Shown piece after piece: positions 43,733 to 52,270 of a DNA stretch of 57,908 nucleotides. The stretch spans positions 1-57,908 of the forward strand of contig JACZJV010000181.1 in assembly GCA_014860355.1 (NCBI GenBank), given 5' to 3'. This DNA comes from Burkholderiales bacterium. GTDB lineage: Bacteria; Pseudomonadota; Gammaproteobacteria; Burkholderiales; SG8-39. Both the position numbers and the translations under genes were made by a program. The stretch's first letter is position 1. Every line of letters starts with the position of its first letter. The notes beneath the pieces are model-generated. The model was not told where the DNA came from. It did not search any database and saw only the letters and a list, made by a program, of their open reading frames with translations.

Positions 43733-44812
43733 TCAAACGTCGATAGCTACGGTAACTGCCAGTGATTTCTTGCCGTACCAGGGCGGAACGATCGCGCCGA
43801 ACCCTCCGGCGGGCCCGCCCGCGGCCACGACGAGCAGGTCGTCGGGGCTGCGCAGCGCGCAGTAAACCTTTTCCTCGTCCTTGCGCCCGGCAACGGCAGC
43901 CTTGCCGACCGCGCGCCAGTCGCCGCGTTTCACCCGGGCGACTTCGTACACGTATTCGCGAATATTCTGTTTGCTCCAGCCCGCTGCGGCAAAGATCTCG
44001 CGATGCTGCTTGGGAATCACGAAAGCGTAGTTTCCCTCCCAGATCGAATAAGTCAGCATGTTGTTGCGGATCGCGGACGCGTAGGTGTCGAGGATCTCCC
44101 TCGGGTCGTGGGTCCACTCGTTCATGATCTGGTGCGGGGATTGCACCTGCATGACGGTTATAGCAGAGGTGCCTGCCGGGATCCCGCGTTCGACCGACAG
44201 AGGCAGCCAGCCAGAGTCCTCCTCGTCCTCGGCCACGCAGAACGTGAACTTGCCCGGATGGCCCAGCGTGGACCGGTCGAGCTGTCCCGGAAAGCCGCCC
44301 AGGACATTCAACAGAACCAGGCGCACGCTGCGGCCGATGGTCGCATTTGCGCGCGCCGCATTGCCCAGGGCGTTGTGCGTCGCATTCATGCCGATTTCGA
44401 GACGGACCGGTCCGTTGACGACGATGAACGGCGCGCTGCCCCCGGTGCTGGCCGTGCTGCCGTGCAGGGCGTACTCTGGCCTGCACATGGCTTTGATGAT
44501 CGCGACGCTGACCGGAAAGTACTCGGGCAAGCAACCGGCCATGACCGCCGCAATCGCAAGCTTCTCGGCGCTGATGCTGCGCCGGCGTACCGGTTCTACG
44601 CCGATGATGTCGCCGGGCGCCAGGCCGGCCGCATCGAGAAAGCGCGCCACGGCGTCTTCGGTCGGCGCCACCACGGGCAGGCCATCGGTCCAGCCCTTGC
44701 GCTGGAACAATTCATTGGCCTCGGCCGCGTCGGCAACTTCCAACACTGCGCTCGCGTATCCTGCGCTGCTGCTCATTTGTCGCTCACCCGGGAAACCCTC
44801 CGTCCTGGTCAT
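43733..44812 (-). CDS. Partner protein of UGSC selenoprotein, unknown function
   Basis: 359-residue soluble protein with no signal peptide. The segments KGWTDGLPVVAPTEDAVARFL, AVMAGCLPEYFPVSVAIIKAM, HGSTASTGGSAPFIVVNGP, ARANATIGRSVRLVLLNVLG and LGHPGKFTFCVAEDEE look strongly conserved-type. I recall such sequences as hypothetical proteins next to UGSC proteins, but I cannot name an activity. The start at 44812 has GAAGG upstream and overlaps the CoA-transferase stop as ATGA; MSSSAGY at 44776 is an alternative. It ends 26 bp before the selenoprotein start. Together they probably form a two-component enzyme. Confidence 0.78.
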   Translation of the reverse strand: MTRTEGFPGERQMSSSAGYASAVLEVADAAEANELFQRKGWTDGLPVVAPTEDAVARFLDAAGLAPGDIIGVEPVRRRSISAEKLAIAAVMAGCLPEYFPVSVAIIKAMCRPEYALHGSTASTGGSAPFIVVNGPVRLEIGMNATHNALGNAARANATIGRSVRLVLLNVLGGFPGQLDRSTLGHPGKFTFCVAEDEEDSGWLPLSVERGIPAGTSAITVMQVQSPHQIMNEWTHDPREILDTYASAIRNNMLTYSIWEGNYAFVIPKQHREIFAAAGWSKQNIREYVYEVARVKRGDWRAVGKAAVAGRKDEEKVYCALRSPDDLLVVAAGGPAGGFGAIVPPWYGKKSLAVTVAIDV

Positions 44813-46041
44813 ATGATACCTTCGCTTCTGAGTCGCTGCACCTCTGCTGCACAAAGATTCGCATAACGCGCGAAAACTTCCTCGCTGTGCGCACCAGGGA
44901 CGGGTGCCGGGCTGTCGTAGCCCGCGGGTGTGCGGCTGAACTTGATCGGAAAGCCCGGCCCCGAAGCCGCGGCAGACATCCCGGTCATCGGATTTTCGAG
45001 CCGGACTATCATTTCGCGCTCCAGCAACTGAGGCCAGCACATGACTTCATCGGCTGAACGAACCGGGCTGCACGCGATACCCGCGCCGGCTAGCGCAGCG
45101 ACAATCGCATCCTTGCTGCGCGAGCCTGTCCACTGCATCACCACCGCGTCTACCTTCGCGTTATTGGCGATGCGCCAGCCGACTTGCATCATGTTCGCAT
45201 CGTCCTTGAGGTCGGAGCGTCCCATCGCTTCGAGCAGCGCCAGCCATTCGCTGTGCGTGGCCGCGCCTATCGCTACCCACCCGTCGCTAGCCTGGAACAC
45301 ATTGAAAGGCGAAAAGCGCATGATCCGGTTTCCCTGCCGGGGAGCGAGGTTCAGGCGCTCATAGCAGTCGATGGGTTCGTCGAAAATCAGCGAGAACAGG
45401 CTGTCGGACATGGCCACATCGATAGCCTGGCCTTCGCCGGTGCGCTCGCGGTGCAGCAGCGCAGCGACGATGCCGTGGGCGGCGAAAACACCGGAGATCG
45501 CGTCGGAGAGAGCCGATGCTGTCTTGACCGGCGGCTCGCCCGGCTGGCCCGTCATGCTCATGAGGCCGACAGCCGCCTGCACCATCAGGTCGTATGCCTT
45601 GTCGTTCTTCGAGGACCCGCTCGAACCATAGCCGGTGAGTGCGCAGTAGATGATTCCCGGATTTGCTTGCCGCAGCGCGGCGTAGTCGACTCCGAGCCGG
45701 CCTGCCACACCGCAACGGAAGTTCTCAACGACCACGTCCGCTTTCGCCGCAATATCTAGAAAGATCCTGCGACCCTGGTCCGATTTCAAGTCGAGCGTGA
45801 CGGATTTCTTGCCTCGGGCGCGCTTCAAATAGGCGAGTCCCATGTCCTGATCGGAGCGCCGCTCGAACGAGATTCCCCCGGGGCCATCATAGGGCGGGGC
45901 AAACGCGGTTGGATCCCCGCCTTTCGGATCGTCGATCTTGATGACCTCGGCGCCCATTCCTGCAAGCAGCAAGGTGCATTGCGGACCGGAGAAGAACCGC
46001 GTCAGATCCAGAACTACAATCCCGTCAAGAATCTTGCTCAT
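44809..46041 (-). CDS. CaiB/BaiF-family CoA-transferase
   Basis: 410-residue class III CoA-transferase. Family markers are LDGIVVLDLTRFFSGPQCTLLLAGMGAEVIKIDDP near the N-terminus, with the YLKRARGKKSVTLDLKS segment and the catalytic-Asp region in KNDKAYDLMVQAAVGLMSMTG. These enzymes move CoA between carboxylic acids through an aspartyl anhydride. GGAGGG precedes the ATG. A longer frame is rejected because its first 44 codons run into the tRNA-Sec gene. It is coupled to the UGSC partner gene, which suggests that the substrate of the selenoprotein pathway is an acid or its CoA ester (inference). Confidence 0.9.
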   Translation of the reverse strand: MSKILDGIVVLDLTRFFSGPQCTLLLAGMGAEVIKIDDPKGGDPTAFAPPYDGPGGISFERRSDQDMGLAYLKRARGKKSVTLDLKSDQGRRIFLDIAAKADVVVENFRCGVAGRLGVDYAALRQANPGIIYCALTGYGSSGSSKNDKAYDLMVQAAVGLMSMTGQPGEPPVKTASALSDAISGVFAAHGIVAALLHRERTGEGQAIDVAMSDSLFSLIFDEPIDCYERLNLAPRQGNRIMRFSPFNVFQASDGWVAIGAATHSEWLALLEAMGRSDLKDDANMMQVGWRIANNAKVDAVVMQWTGSRSKDAIVAALAGAGIACSPVRSADEVMCWPQLLEREMIVRLENPMTGMSAAASGPGFPIKFSRTPAGYDSPAPVPGAHSEEVFARYANLCAAEVQRLRSEGII

Positions 46042-46095
46042 GCGCCCTCCGGCAGTTTGTCGATACCGGCACCAGCTGGATCGGGGCCGCGTGAA

Positions 46096-46191
46096 TGGCG
46101 GAAGAGAGTGGGAGTCGAACCCACACAGGACCATCGAATGGCCCACACCGGATTTGAAGTCCGGCCGCACCACCGGGTGCGATTCTCTTCC
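46096..46191 (-). tRNA. selC: Selenocysteine tRNA, anticodon TCA
   Basis: The 96-base gene (CCA encoded) folds as a bacterial tRNA-Sec. The acceptor stem has eight pairs (GGAAGAGA with TCTCTTCC) and a G discriminator. The D arm has six pairs (CGCACC with GGTGCG) and a four-base loop. The anticodon stem CCGGA/TCCGG holds loop CTTCAAA with TCA at 46157-46155. A long variable arm (GGCCAT TCG ATGGTCC) follows, and the T arm is GTGGG/CCCAC with TTCGACT. It lies between the thioredoxin-reductase-like and CoA-transferase genes on the same strand. Confidence 0.97.
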
Positions 46192-46239
46192 ATCGAGGCG
46201 ACATCTCTATCCAACCCGACCCCATGCTGTTCCTGCTGT

Positions 46240-47145
46240 TCATGAGCGGATCATTGCCAAGGCGGACTTTGCCGCAGCCCTACCTTCGGCTACAGCGCCT
46301 GTGAGCAAGCCGCCGTAGCCTGAGCGTACGGCGCCCGCCGCAAATACCCCTGGCATGGCCGTGCGCAGTCCGGCATCCGTCAACAGCGCCCCGTCGCGAT
46401 CGCGCAGGACAGCGTCCGGCACGAAACCGCAGGCAGGTTCGAGGCCGACGTAGGCGAAAAATCCGGCGCAGGCGATCTCGTCCACTGCCTCGCTATCCAG
46501 ATTGCGCACGCGCACTGCCTGTACGGCGTCCCCACCGAGCACCGCTTCGACACGCGTGCGCCACTGAACCGATATGTTCGAACTTCCAAGTATGCGCTCG
46601 GTGAAATGCCTGCGCGCCCGGAAGTGCTCGCCGCGATGCAGCAGGTGCACCCGTTTCGCATATGCACTCAGAACCAGGGCTTCCTGCAGCGCCGAATCTC
46701 CGCCCCCGACCACGACCACGTCGCGATCCTGGTAATACGGACCGTCGCAATCGGCGCAGTGCGAAACGCCCTTGTCCTCAAACTCGCTTTCTCCCGGCAC
46801 TCCCAGCCGCCTGAGCCTGGCGCCCGAGGCAATGATGACGGCGCTGGCCCGGTGCGCGCCGGTATCGCTATGCACGACCAAGTCCTCGCCCTCGGCCGTC
46901 ATCGACGTCGCGCCCGCCGGGAGATGCTCTGCACCGAGTTTGCGCACCTTCATCATGAGGCTGGACGCAAGATCGATACCCGAGCCCTGGATCTCGCCGT
47001 CGAGTTCGTTGATGTTGGTGACCAGGCCGCCGTAGAGCAGGCTTTCCAGCGTGAGCGTGGACAGGCCGCTCTCCAGTGCCTGCCTGGCTGCGCTCAGTCC
47101 GGCAATGCCGCTGCCGATGACGACGAGATCGTGCGTTTTTGACAT
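46240..47145 (-). CDS. Thioredoxin reductase-like FAD/NAD(P)H oxidoreductase
   Basis: 301-residue low-molecular-weight TrxR-type flavoprotein. The FAD motif is VIGSGIAGLSAA near the N-terminus, the redox pair is Cys130-Ala-Asp-Cys133 (HCADCDGPYY), the NADPH motif is VVVGGGDSALQEAL, and the C-terminal FAD motif is GVFAAGAV. The partner thiol protein is not next door, but the gene sits 25 bp after selB and just before selC, so it could reduce the UGSC selenoprotein or supply selenide chemistry (inference). TTG at 47154 is an alternative start. General thioredoxin reductase is the other option. Confidence 0.88.
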   Translation of the reverse strand: MSKTHDLVVIGSGIAGLSAARQALESGLSTLTLESLLYGGLVTNINELDGEIQGSGIDLASSLMMKVRKLGAEHLPAGATSMTAEGEDLVVHSDTGAHRASAVIIASGARLRRLGVPGESEFEDKGVSHCADCDGPYYQDRDVVVVGGGDSALQEALVLSAYAKRVHLLHRGEHFRARRHFTERILGSSNISVQWRTRVEAVLGGDAVQAVRVRNLDSEAVDEIACAGFFAYVGLEPACGFVPDAVLRDRDGALLTDAGLRTAMPGVFAAGAVRSGYGGLLTGAVAEGRAAAKSALAMIRS

Positions 47146-47170
47146 GGAGGTCAAGTCCTGATGCGGGAAG

Positions 47171-49114
47171 CTAAGCCCTGGATTGCTGCTGCGCGTACGG
47201 GCCGAGGATCGGCAGGTAGTCCTTGCAGATGACGCGCAGGTCGCCGATGCGCCGGGTGATGCCGAGACGGTCGAAGCATTCCAGGATCTGGATTACCCGC
47301 GTGCGCCCGATGTCGGTGCGGTCCCGGACTTGCGCAGCGCTGAACCTGGCCTCAGGCGAAGCGCGAAACGCGGACTCGGCAACAGCCGCAAACTGCGCCA
47401 AGGTCGCGCGCAGGTAAAACCGCTCCGGCGTGACGCAGACGAGTTCCCCGGTTCTTGCCTTGCGGTGCAGAAAATCCTTTAGTACCGGTTCTTTGATTTT
47501 CGCCGCCGTAGCGAGTTGCGCAATCGTCAATCCGTTGAATCCCGCGCCGGCGAGCATGGGGCGCATCCGCTGCCACAGGGTTTCGTCTGCCGGGTTGTCG
47601 GTGGCTACGTGCCGGGGCGCTTTGGCCAGGGAACCGCTCAGCTCGATCTGCCTTTCGTCGGCAAGCCGGCGCAGCAGGAACTGAAACGTTTCCGCCGTGA
47701 GCTGGGGGGCGCATTCGCGCCGAAGCGCTGCGCTCTCCATGCCGAGGGCGCGTGGCCTTTCCGCATGAAACCGCTCCAGCGCGTCGCGTACGGCCGCATT
47801 GATCGTCGCGACGCTCGCGCGCGACAGACCGGTGCGAAGCTCCTTGCCGACGACCACCATGTCCCTGCTTTGCACGAGCGCCGCCAGGTGTTCGTCGTCC
47901 AGATTGAAAATGCGCGCGAACCATGACAGGTTCACGCCGGCGGGCGAGCATGCAAGCAGTGCGTCCAGCGCCTCGCGCGGGTCTGCGGATTCGAGCGCTT
48001 GCAGCTGGGCGGCGCGCAATTGCGGATCACGGCGCCGGGGCGGCGGGTACGGGTCGATGACCGCGCCCCCGCCGATGGTGCGCAGCGCCGACTGGTCGCG
48101 GACGATGAAGCGATCACCGTTCAGCGCCGCGATGGGTTTGTCGACGAGCAATTGCGCCAGCGCCGATGCTCCCGGTCCGATCTCGGCACCCCGCCGGATC
48201 GAAATCCGCGCCGTCACGTCTTTCGCGCCATGGTGCAGATGCACGGTCGTCCAATGCTTCAGCGGCCGGGTTTGCGCTCCGAGCAGCTGCAGGCGCACAT
48301 CCATGCGCGAGGTAGGCGCGTGCAGCGCGGGGGATACCAGCCAGTCCCCGCGTCCCGCATCGGCGAGTTCGACGCCGGACAGGTTGAGGGCGCAGCGCTC
48401 GCCTGCGACCGCCCGATCCGCCATCTTCCCGTCCTTCTGAATGGCGCGAACGCGAACCTCGACGCCGGCGGGCGAGAGCGTCAGCCTGTCCCCGGCAGCG
48501 GCAGCGCCCGTAAAAACCGTGCCGGTAGCAACCGTACCGCTACCCGCCACGGTGAAGACGCGGTCGACGGCAAAGCGGAATCGCCGCCCGAGCTGCCCCT
48601 GGCGGCGCAAGGTCCTCGCAGAATCCGCCAGCGCCGAGCGCAGCCGGTCCATGCCAATTCCGGACACCGCCGAAAGCTGCAGCACATCGATCGAGGCGAG
48701 GCCGGTCGCAGCAAGCAGTTCCTTCACGCTGGCGGCCACCTCCTGCGCACGTTGCGGCGAGCTTCGGTCGATCTTGGTGATCAGGGCAATGCCGCTTTTC
48801 ACCGACAGGAGCTGGAGGATATGCAGGTGTTCGACGGTCTGCGGCATCACGCCGTCGTCGGCGGCGACGACGAGCATGACGTAGTCGATGCCGCAGACGC
48901 CGGCCAGCATGTTGCGCACGAAGCGCTCGTGGCCCGGCACGTCCACGAATCCGACGCTGAGACCGTCCCCGGGAGTGCGCCAGTAGGCAAAGCCGAGGTC
49001 GATCGAAATGCCGCGCGCCTTTTCCTCGGGCAGGCGGTCGGTGTCGACCCCGGTCAAGGCCCTGACCAGGGTGGTCTTGCCGTGGTCTATGTGGCCGGCG
49101 GTCGCGACTATCAT
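47171..49114 (-). CDS. selB: Selenocysteine-specific elongation factor SelB
   Basis: 647-residue GTPase that carries Sec-tRNA to UGA codons by binding the SECIS hairpin. The G motifs are intact: GHIDHGKTT at the N-terminus, DVPGHE and TKID. The EF-Tu-like domains II and III follow, with [14 protein letters not shown]. The C-terminal third carries winged-helix domains that bind SECIS RNA, for example the segment ending [27 protein letters not shown]. The ATG overlaps the selA stop codon (ATGA), so the two are coupled. Confidence 0.97.
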   Translation of the reverse strand: MIVATAGHIDHGKTTLVRALTGVDTDRLPEEKARGISIDLGFAYWRTPGDGLSVGFVDVPGHERFVRNMLAGVCGIDYVMLVVAADDGVMPQTVEHLHILQLLSVKSGIALITKIDRSSPQRAQEVAASVKELLAATGLASIDVLQLSAVSGIGMDRLRSALADSARTLRRQGQLGRRFRFAVDRVFTVAGSGTVATGTVFTGAAAAGDRLTLSPAGVEVRVRAIQKDGKMADRAVAGERCALNLSGVELADAGRGDWLVSPALHAPTSRMDVRLQLLGAQTRPLKHWTTVHLHHGAKDVTARISIRRGAEIGPGASALAQLLVDKPIAALNGDRFIVRDQSALRTIGGGAVIDPYPPPRRRDPQLRAAQLQALESADPREALDALLACSPAGVNLSWFARIFNLDDEHLAALVQSRDMVVVGKELRTGLSRASVATINAAVRDALERFHAERPRALGMESAALRRECAPQLTAETFQFLLRRLADERQIELSGSLAKAPRHVATDNPADETLWQRMRPMLAGAGFNGLTIAQLATAAKIKEPVLKDFLHRKARTGELVCVTPERFYLRATLAQFAAVAESAFRASPEARFSAAQVRDRTDIGRTRVIQILECFDRLGITRRIGDLRVICKDYLPILGPYAQQQSRA

Positions 49115-50523
49115 GGCGCGCCGTCTGGCGACGCGAGGTGCTGCAGTTGAAAGACAAACTCGTGTTCATCGTCGAGGCAGCGCAGATCGAGGATCAGTTC
49201 ACCCTCGCTGATGCGGCCGATCACCGGCACCGGCAGCGCGCGAAAAGCCGCAGCCAGCGCGTCCGCCGCGCCGCTGCGGCGTTTGCCGCGCGGCGTCAGC
49301 GCGATTCCTGCGCTGGGCAAGGTATCCACCGGGAGCGCACCGCTGCCGATCTGGCTCAGGCAATCGACGATCCGGGTCGTTGCCAGCCCGTCGGCGGCCT
49401 TCGCGACCACGGGCATTATTCCCGCCGCCTGGGTGCGGATCTCGGCCTGCGACCGGGTCAGCATGCGCAGCGTGGGCAAGTCTCGCGCAAGCGTTTCCGG
49501 TCTGGCATACAGGCGCAGAACCGCCTCGAGCGCAGCGAGCCGAATCTTGTCCAGGCGCAGTGCGCGCTTCATCGGATTCCTCCTGATTTTCTCGATCAGG
49601 TCCGCGCGTCCGACGATCAGCCCGCATTGCGGGCCGCCGAGCAATTTGTCGCCGCTGAAAGTAACGACATCTGCTCCGTTGGCGATCGCTTCCTGTGGCG
49701 TCGGCTCGTGCGCAAGTCCGAACGCCTCCAGCTCGACCAGGGTGCCGGAGCCCAGGTCGTTGATGAGGGGCACTGCATGCTGCCGGGCGATGGCCGCCAG
49801 TTCGGATTCGGGAACCGTTGCCGTGTATCCATGAACCGCATAATTGCTCGTGTGGACCTTCATGATCGCGCCGGTGGCTGTTCCCAGGGCGCGCACGAAA
49901 TCCTGCGGGTGCGTCCGGTTGGTGGTGCCCACTTCGCGCAGCTTGCAGCCGGCGCTGGCCATGATGTCCGGAATGCGGAACGCGCCTCCGATTTCGACCA
50001 GTTCGCCGCGCGATACCAGAACCTCCCTGCGGCGCGCCAACGCATAAAGCGCGAGATATACCGCTGCCGCGTTGTTGTTGACGACAACGGCGGCCGCGGC
50101 GCCCGTCAGCCGGGTCAGCCAGGCTTCGACATGGCTGTCACGCTCGCCGCGGGCCGCACCGTCCACGTCGTATTCGAGATTGACCGGACGTGCCATCGCG
50201 CCGACGGCGGCCGCAACGGCCGCCTCGGGCAGCAGGGCGCGTCCGAGGTTGGTATGCAGCACGGTACCGCTGAGATTGAACACCGGGCGCAAGGACGGGC
50301 GCAGCAGCGCCTCGACCCTGGCAGCACAGGCGGCCGCGAGTACAGCGTCCGCCGGACAGCGGGCGCCCGGGTCGGACGCAAGGCGCGTACGCTCTGCGGC
50401 AAGCACGCCGCGTACCGCTTCGAGCAGCAGCGTACGGCCGTAGCGCCCGGCGAGTTGCGCTCCTGCGGCGGAGTTGAGCAACCGGTCTACCGAGGGCAGT
50501 GAGGCGCGATCTCCCTGCTTCAT
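49111..50523 (-). CDS. selA: L-seryl-tRNA(Sec) selenium transferase SelA
   Basis: 470-residue PLP enzyme that converts Ser-tRNA(Sec) to Sec-tRNA(Sec) with selenophosphate. The PLP lysine is Lys293 in [11 protein letters not shown]. Other SelA hallmarks are LPSVDRLLN at the N-terminus, [57 protein letters not shown] and [20 protein letters not shown] chose the ATG giving [10 protein letters not shown]; the frame is open 30 codons further upstream. It heads the selA-selB gene pair. selD, which makes selenophosphate, is not in this window. Confidence 0.96.
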   Translation of the reverse strand: MKQGDRASLPSVDRLLNSAAGAQLAGRYGRTLLLEAVRGVLAAERTRLASDPGARCPADAVLAAACAARVEALLRPSLRPVFNLSGTVLHTNLGRALLPEAAVAAAVGAMARPVNLEYDVDGAARGERDSHVEAWLTRLTGAAAAVVVNNNAAAVYLALYALARRREVLVSRGELVEIGGAFRIPDIMASAGCKLREVGTTNRTHPQDFVRALGTATGAIMKVHTSNYAVHGYTATVPESELAAIARQHAVPLINDLGSGTLVELEAFGLAHEPTPQEAIANGADVVTFSGDKLLGGPQCGLIVGRADLIEKIRRNPMKRALRLDKIRLAALEAVLRLYARPETLARDLPTLRMLTRSQAEIRTQAAGIMPVVAKAADGLATTRIVDCLSQIGSGALPVDTLPSAGIALTPRGKRRSGAADALAAAFRALPVPVIGRISEGELILDLRCLDDEHEFVFQLQHLASPDGAP

Positions 50524-50611
50524 CAGCTCGGTCCGGCGACGTTGACCTGCCTTTGCTGTCTGGCCATAGTCATTGGAGTGGTCTGCCCGGTGCGCGGACA
50601 TTCGATCGGTC

Positions 50612-50636
50612 AAAAGGAGGGTTGCCGCATCCCTCC
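50612..50636 (-). terminator. Rho-independent terminator before selA
   Basis: On the minus strand GGAGGG (50636-50631) and CCCTCC (50621-50616) form a stem with a nine-base loop followed by TTTT. It lies about 90 bases after the bacteriohemerythrin gene, and so separates it from selA, about 90 bases further on. Confidence 0.5.
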
Positions 50637-50726
50637 CGCCCTTGCGGCCAAGCTTGGCCTCAGGCCTGCATTATATTTCAAGGAACGGACGACCTCGCGC
50701 CCGAGAGGCAACGGCAGCCAGGCTGC

Positions 50727-51137
50727 TCAGTCCGTCGAAGAGAGAAAGACTGCGAGTTCCTTGTCTGCGGTGAGGATGTGGCGCGTCAACCAATCCTCCG
50801 GAAAATGAATCAATGGAATATGCGATCCGGCGGAATCGGCCTGGAACTTGGCCATGAATCTGATCGCCTGCCTGGTCAGCCGAAAATGTTCTGCGGCGTG
50901 CTGATCCGCCTTCGGGTAATTCTGTTCGGACATCAGTTGTTCTTCGAACGTGAAATGCACCTGCGCATGATGGATGATATCGTCCAGCAATTCGACACAC
51001 GCCGCCTTGCCTTTGCGCTCTTTTACGACGGTTGCCAGGCGGTTGAACAGATCGGCGAGGCGCTGGTGGTCGATGTCCAAGATGGCGTGCCCGGTGGCGA
51101 GCACGTTGTCCCAATGGATCCATTCCATGGTTTTCAT
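50727..51137 (-). CDS. Bacteriohemerythrin
   Basis: 136-residue stand-alone hemerythrin domain of the oxygen-binding di-iron family. Ligand motifs are in order: DIDHQRL, HFTFEEQL (His and Glu), HAAEHFR (two His) and HILTADKE (His and Asp). Known members bind oxygen reversibly and serve as sensors or carriers in microaerobic bacteria. The ATG giving MKTMEWI was chosen because GGATAGG precedes it; MEWIHWD three codons later is possible. It is not fused to any signalling domain. Confidence 0.92.
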   Translation of the reverse strand: MKTMEWIHWDNVLATGHAILDIDHQRLADLFNRLATVVKERKGKAACVELLDDIIHHAQVHFTFEEQLMSEQNYPKADQHAAEHFRLTRQAIRFMAKFQADSAGSHIPLIHFPEDWLTRHILTADKELAVFLSSTD

Positions 51138-51551
51138 TTGGAGCCTATCCGTAGCTGAAAATAAGGCTGTCATTGTCTAAGCCGGATCCATGCCCGCCGA
51201 AGCGGGTCTTCCCTGAAGGAGACTATGCATTGTCATGTTTTCCATGGTGCAGCCGGCCGGGCGCAATGGACAATAGTTCAAATGGTCTATTTCCAACGGC
51301 GCATCCCCATGATATGTCAGGGCGATTCTTCTGTTTTGATTACGCTCCGTGCACGTGCCTGCGACCCGTGCGGGACGCTCAGATCTTGCGCAAGCGCATC
51401 CCTGCTCGGACGGTCAACTCGTATCGCGCTCGCGTGGAACTGCGTCACCCCTGGGGGATATGCCCCTGCAACTGGTTCGCCGCACCCGATGCACCCGCCC
51501 GTCGCGTCAGCGCCGCGGTGGATTATCATCATGTTGCAGTATTTCCGGTGC
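51138..51551. other. Gene-free stretch upstream of hemerythrin-domain gene
   Basis: Only overlapping frames of unlikely composition are seen here, none with a clear ribosome binding site or family pattern. It should contain the promoter of the leftward bacteriohemerythrin gene. The sigma-54-like site for the rightward gene begins at its right edge. Confidence 0.45.
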
Positions 51552-51566
51552 TGGCACGGGATATGC
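51552..51566 (+). promoter_or_regulatory. Sigma-54-like promoter
   Basis: TGGCACG, four bases, then ATGC followed by T. The consensus is TGGCACG-N4-TTGC, so one base differs and the invariant GG and GC are correctly spaced. Transcription would start near 51578, leaving about 40 bases of leader before the TTG start of the hemerythrin-domain gene. No sigma-54 activator is adjacent. Confidence 0.55.
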
Positions 51567-51616
51567 TATAGGAGACATAGCCGGCGACCGCTGGACAACT
51601 TCCCGGAGAATAGAAT

Positions 51617-52090
51617 TTGGGTCAGATACTTAACTGGAAAAGAAGATTGGTCACTCCCAACGCATTGCGGCTCGCACACAACGAGGCGCGTGCGCTTTTG
51701 GTCCGGGCGACGATCGCGTACGGGAAAGTCCCTGGTGCGGCCAAACGCGTCGCGGATCTATGTCTGCCGCATTTCGAGTACGAGGAGAAGAATGTTTTCC
51801 CTATTCTCGCGTTGCTGCCTGACCTGCAGCGCGGCGAACTGCGTCGCGAAATGATGGCAGTCATGCCGCTCATCAGCGATTTTCGCGAGAAACATGAACT
51901 GGCGAATACGCATCACCACTCCATCCTGGCGGCGGTCGACGACCTGCTCGATGACACGCATAGTGACAAAAGCAGCGAATTTGCCGAATTTGCGTACAAC
52001 GTGCGGGTACACGAGAAGATAGAGGATGAAGTGATCTATCCTGCCGTGATTCTGATCGGACGGTACCTGCAGGAGCGACTCGCAAACTAG
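51617..52090 (+). CDS. Hemerythrin HHE domain-containing protein
   Basis: 157-residue helical protein with HHE cation-binding motifs: HNEARALL, HFEYEEKNVFPIL, THHHSILAAVDDLL and HEKIEDEVIYPAVI. It should bind a di-iron or similar metal centre and handle oxygen, nitric oxide or iron. The start is a TTG with GGAG upstream; no ATG fits before the first helix. It is preceded by a sigma-54-like promoter. Confidence 0.85.
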   Translation: MGQILNWKRRLVTPNALRLAHNEARALLVRATIAYGKVPGAAKRVADLCLPHFEYEEKNVFPILALLPDLQRGELRREMMAVMPLISDFREKHELANTHHHSILAAVDDLLDDTHSDKSSEFAEFAYNVRVHEKIEDEVIYPAVILIGRYLQERLAN

Positions 52091-52270
52091 CCGCGAATCG
52101 GCATTGGACTATGCCGAGGTACCGCATTCCGAATGCTGCGCAGCCCCAGGCGCGTGCGCTGTGCGCGCTGCGACCGCTCTCAGCATTCTGGTGGCTACGA
52201 CAGCCTGCTCGAGACCAATGCCGAAATCCGGACTCTGTTGATTCGGTCGGCGCAAAAACGCCGACCGGGG

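Noticed and set aside
43425-44534. Minus-strand frame ending at the TGA at 43425, read as a 369-residue protein
   Set aside because: Only its last 93 codons are real, as the N-terminus of the UGSC selenoprotein. The earlier part is out of frame with the 359-residue partner gene.
51225-51854. 209-codon plus-strand frame before the hemerythrin-domain gene
   Set aside because: It overlaps the hemerythrin gene in another frame and the sigma-54-like promoter, and has a composition unlike a protein.
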